Assembly: GCA_017503375.1 (NCBI GenBank)
Contig: JAFVTF010000082.1
Coordinates: 62,001-126,000, forward strand
Direction: 5' to 3'
From: Lentisphaeria bacterium
GTDB lineage: Bacteria; Verrucomicrobiota; Lentisphaeria; Victivallales; UBA1829
DNA: 64,000 nucleotides
Part shown: positions 62,836 to 64,000 of the stretch, in pieces
How positions within the stretch are numbered: position 1 is the stretch's first letter
How the letters are laid out: every line of letters starts with the position of its first letter
The notes under the pieces: generated by a model
Databases searched by the model: none
The model's input: the letters and a program-made list of their open reading frames with translations, nothing else
What the model was told of the DNA's origin: nothing
Program-made: the position numbers and the translations under genes

Positions 62836-63597
62836 ATGGCAAGAAAGATTTTTATTGCAGGTAACTGGAAGATGAACAAGACCGCTGCAGAAGCAAAAGC
62901 TCTCTGCGAAGAACTGAAAGCCTCCTGCGCTCAGTTCGGCGATAAAGTTGAAATTGCAGTTTGCCCCACCTTCACCAGTCTCACCACCGCAGTTGAAGTC
63001 CTCAAAGGCTCCAACATCAAAGTCGGTGCTCAGAACATTCACTGGGCAGACAATGGTGCATTCACCGGTGAAATCTCCGGTGCTATGCTCCAGGAAATCG
63101 GTGTGGAATATGTTATCATCGGTCACAGCGAAAGAAGACAGTACTTCGGCGAAACCGATGAAACCGTCAACAAACGGATCATGGCTGCACTCAAGTACAA
63201 CCTGAAGCCCATCGTCTGTATCGGTGAAACTCTGGAAGAACGCGAAACCGGAACCACCAATGCAGTTCTTGATACTCAGATCAAGGGTGCTTTCGCCGGC
63301 GTTTCCGCTGACGATATGCTGAAGATCACCGTTGCTTACGAACCTGTCTGGGCAATCGGTACAGGCAAAACCGCTACCCCGGAAATGGCTCAGGAAACAC
63401 ATGAATTCATCCGCAAGACCCTGACCGATCTCTACGGCGCAGATGTTGCTGAAAAGATCACCGTTCAGTATGGCGGAAGTATGAAAGATTCCAACTCCAA
63501 AGAACTCACCGCTCAGAAAGATATTGATGGCGGTCTGATCGGCGGAGCAGCTCTGAAGGCAGATTCCTTCACAGCTCTGATCGCAAATACTCTCTGA
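62836..63597 (+). CDS. tpiA: Triosephosphate isomerase
   Basis: 253 residues. Barrel landmarks: AGNWKMNKT near residue 9 with the substrate lysine, VGAQNIHWADNGAFTGEIS, IIGHSERRQYFGE with catalytic histidine near 97, VAYEPVWAIGTGKTATPEMA with catalytic glutamate near 171, and VQYGGSMKDSNSKELT for phosphate binding. It interconverts dihydroxyacetone phosphate and glyceraldehyde 3-phosphate, both also produced by the rhamnose and KDPG routes in this window. Confidence 0.98.
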   Translation: MARKIFIAGNWKMNKTAAEAKALCEELKASCAQFGDKVEIAVCPTFTSLTTAVEVLKGSNIKVGAQNIHWADNGAFTGEISGAMLQEIGVEYVIIGHSERRQYFGETDETVNKRIMAALKYNLKPIVCIGETLEERETGTTNAVLDTQIKGAFAGVSADDMLKITVAYEPVWAIGTGKTATPEMAQETHEFIRKTLTDLYGADVAEKITVQYGGSMKDSNSKELTAQKDIDGGLIGGAALKADSFTALIANTL

Positions 63598-63620
63598 TCA
63601 TCAGAGGTTTGCATTTCTTC

Positions 63621-63654
63621 GGGAGTCTCTGGTAGAACAGGGACTCCCTTTTGT
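63621..63654 (+). terminator. Probable terminator after tpiA
   Basis: GGGAGTC (63621-63627) pairs with GACTCCC (63642-63648), followed by TTTT and a second T-rich tract. The T-run is broken, so strength is moderate. Confidence 0.6.
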
Positions 63655-63681
63655 GCTTTTTAACAACCAAAGGAGTCAACT

Positions 63682-63951
63682 ATGAGAGCAGTTGTCAGTG
63701 TTGTCGGCAGAGATGCCGTCGGAATTATTGCACAGGTCAGCAATGAATGTGCTGTATGCGGAGTGAATATTCTGGATATTTCCCAGACCGTTCTTCAGGA
63801 CTATTTCACCATGATCATGATTACGGATATCGACAAAATCAATATTCCGTTTACCGAATTTGTTGACCGCATGTCAGCCCTCGGCAGGGAAAAGAATCTG
63901 GAAATCCGTGCAATGCATGAGGATATTTTCAATTCCATGCACAGAATCTGA
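63682..63951 (+). CDS. ACT domain protein, UPF0237 family
   Basis: 89 residues forming one ACT domain: VVSVVGRDAVGIIAQVSNEC at the start, VNILDISQTVLQDYFTMIM in the middle and EIRAMHEDIFNSMHRI at the end. Such domains bind amino acids or similar small ligands and regulate a partner. It is commonly followed by a PFL-like (UPF0210/DUF711) protein, and the next reading frame here begins in that style 12 nt downstream. Confidence 0.88.
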   Translation: MRAVVSVVGRDAVGIIAQVSNECAVCGVNILDISQTVLQDYFTMIMITDIDKINIPFTEFVDRMSALGREKNLEIRAMHEDIFNSMHRI

Positions 63952-63963
63952 AGAGGTGTTTTC

Positions 63964-64000
63964 ATGGCTGATATCAATGACATTCTCGAAACACTGGGGA
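63964..64000 (+). CDS. Start of a PFL-like (UPF0210) protein, cut by window edge
   Basis: Only twelve codons are visible: MADINDILETLG. The beginning and its position 12 nt after an UPF0237 gene match the usual two-gene pair with a UPF0210/PFL family protein (DUF711). The call rests mainly on synteny. Confidence 0.6.
   Translation, partial: MADINDILETLG

Overview
The window looks like a chromosomal segment of a polysaccharide-degrading bacterium of the PVC group, most likely Lentisphaerae (Victivallales-like). The main reasons are four small pseudopilin proteins with a near-identical [19 protein letters not shown]-terminus, each placed next to large secreted carbohydrate-active proteins; many unusual glycoside hydrolase-like and heparinase-like families; no SusC/SusD genes; and an envelope set (uppS, cdsA, gmhA, gmhB) that suggests a Gram-negative type cell. 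The assignment is an inference from gene style, since no rRNA or tRNA gene is present.

Layout. 1-7.7 kb: a plus-strand operon with a truncated heparinase-like protein, a TolB-propeller/heparinase fusion, an unknown barrel-like protein and two Gfo/Idh/MocA oxidoreductases, followed by a group II intron remnant. 7.9-11.2 kb: a minus-strand pair, a PIG-L deacetylase and a GH20-like hydrolase. 11.3-14.7 kb: divergent pdxR and pdxST with clear operators, both bounded downstream by copies of a short inverted-repeat element. 15.4-25.3 kb: a regulated operon of GntR regulator, metallophosphoesterase, pseudopilin, two LamG proteins, EEP-type hydrolase and an amidotransferase-like/PHP protein. 25.36-26.97 kb: an AAA/DUF4143 ATPase enclosed by inverted repeats of the same family. 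27-35.8 kb: rhamnose use (GH78 rhamnosidase, AraC regulator, rhaA) with a pseudopilin and a secreted barrel protein. 36.2-43 kb: DUF4838 protein, pseudopilin and a second GH20-like hydrolase. 43.1-46.4 kb (minus): kdgK, eda, an aminotransferase and a ferredoxin. 46.5-51.7 kb: cdsA-uppS-gmhA divergent from dnaN-recF-gmhB. 52-59.2 kb: a sialidase-like, CBM9-like, pseudopilin, GH42-like and unknown secreted protein operon. 59.4-64 kb: a Sel1 protein, then gap, pgk, tpiA and an ACT/PFL pair.

How the genes may work together. Secreted or periplasmic proteins cut uronate-, rhamnose- and amino-sugar-containing glycans; oxidoreductases, PIG-L deacetylase, RhaA, KdgK and Eda process the products; Gap, Pgk and TpiA handle the triose phosphates. 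The repeated pairing of a private pseudopilin with each glycan operon suggests a pseudopilin-dependent export or display system for the enzymes. This is the most interesting functional hypothesis in the window.

Mobile and repeated DNA. Two families of short inverted-repeat elements (family A, about 200 bp, three full copies and one fragment; family B, 164-184 bp, two copies) sit just behind gene stop codons. Family A carries long perfect hairpins, so it may act as a mobile terminator. The same type of end also flanks the ATPase gene. Recurrent sigma70-like promoters (TTGnnn, 16-17 bp, TATATT) are readable before most operons.
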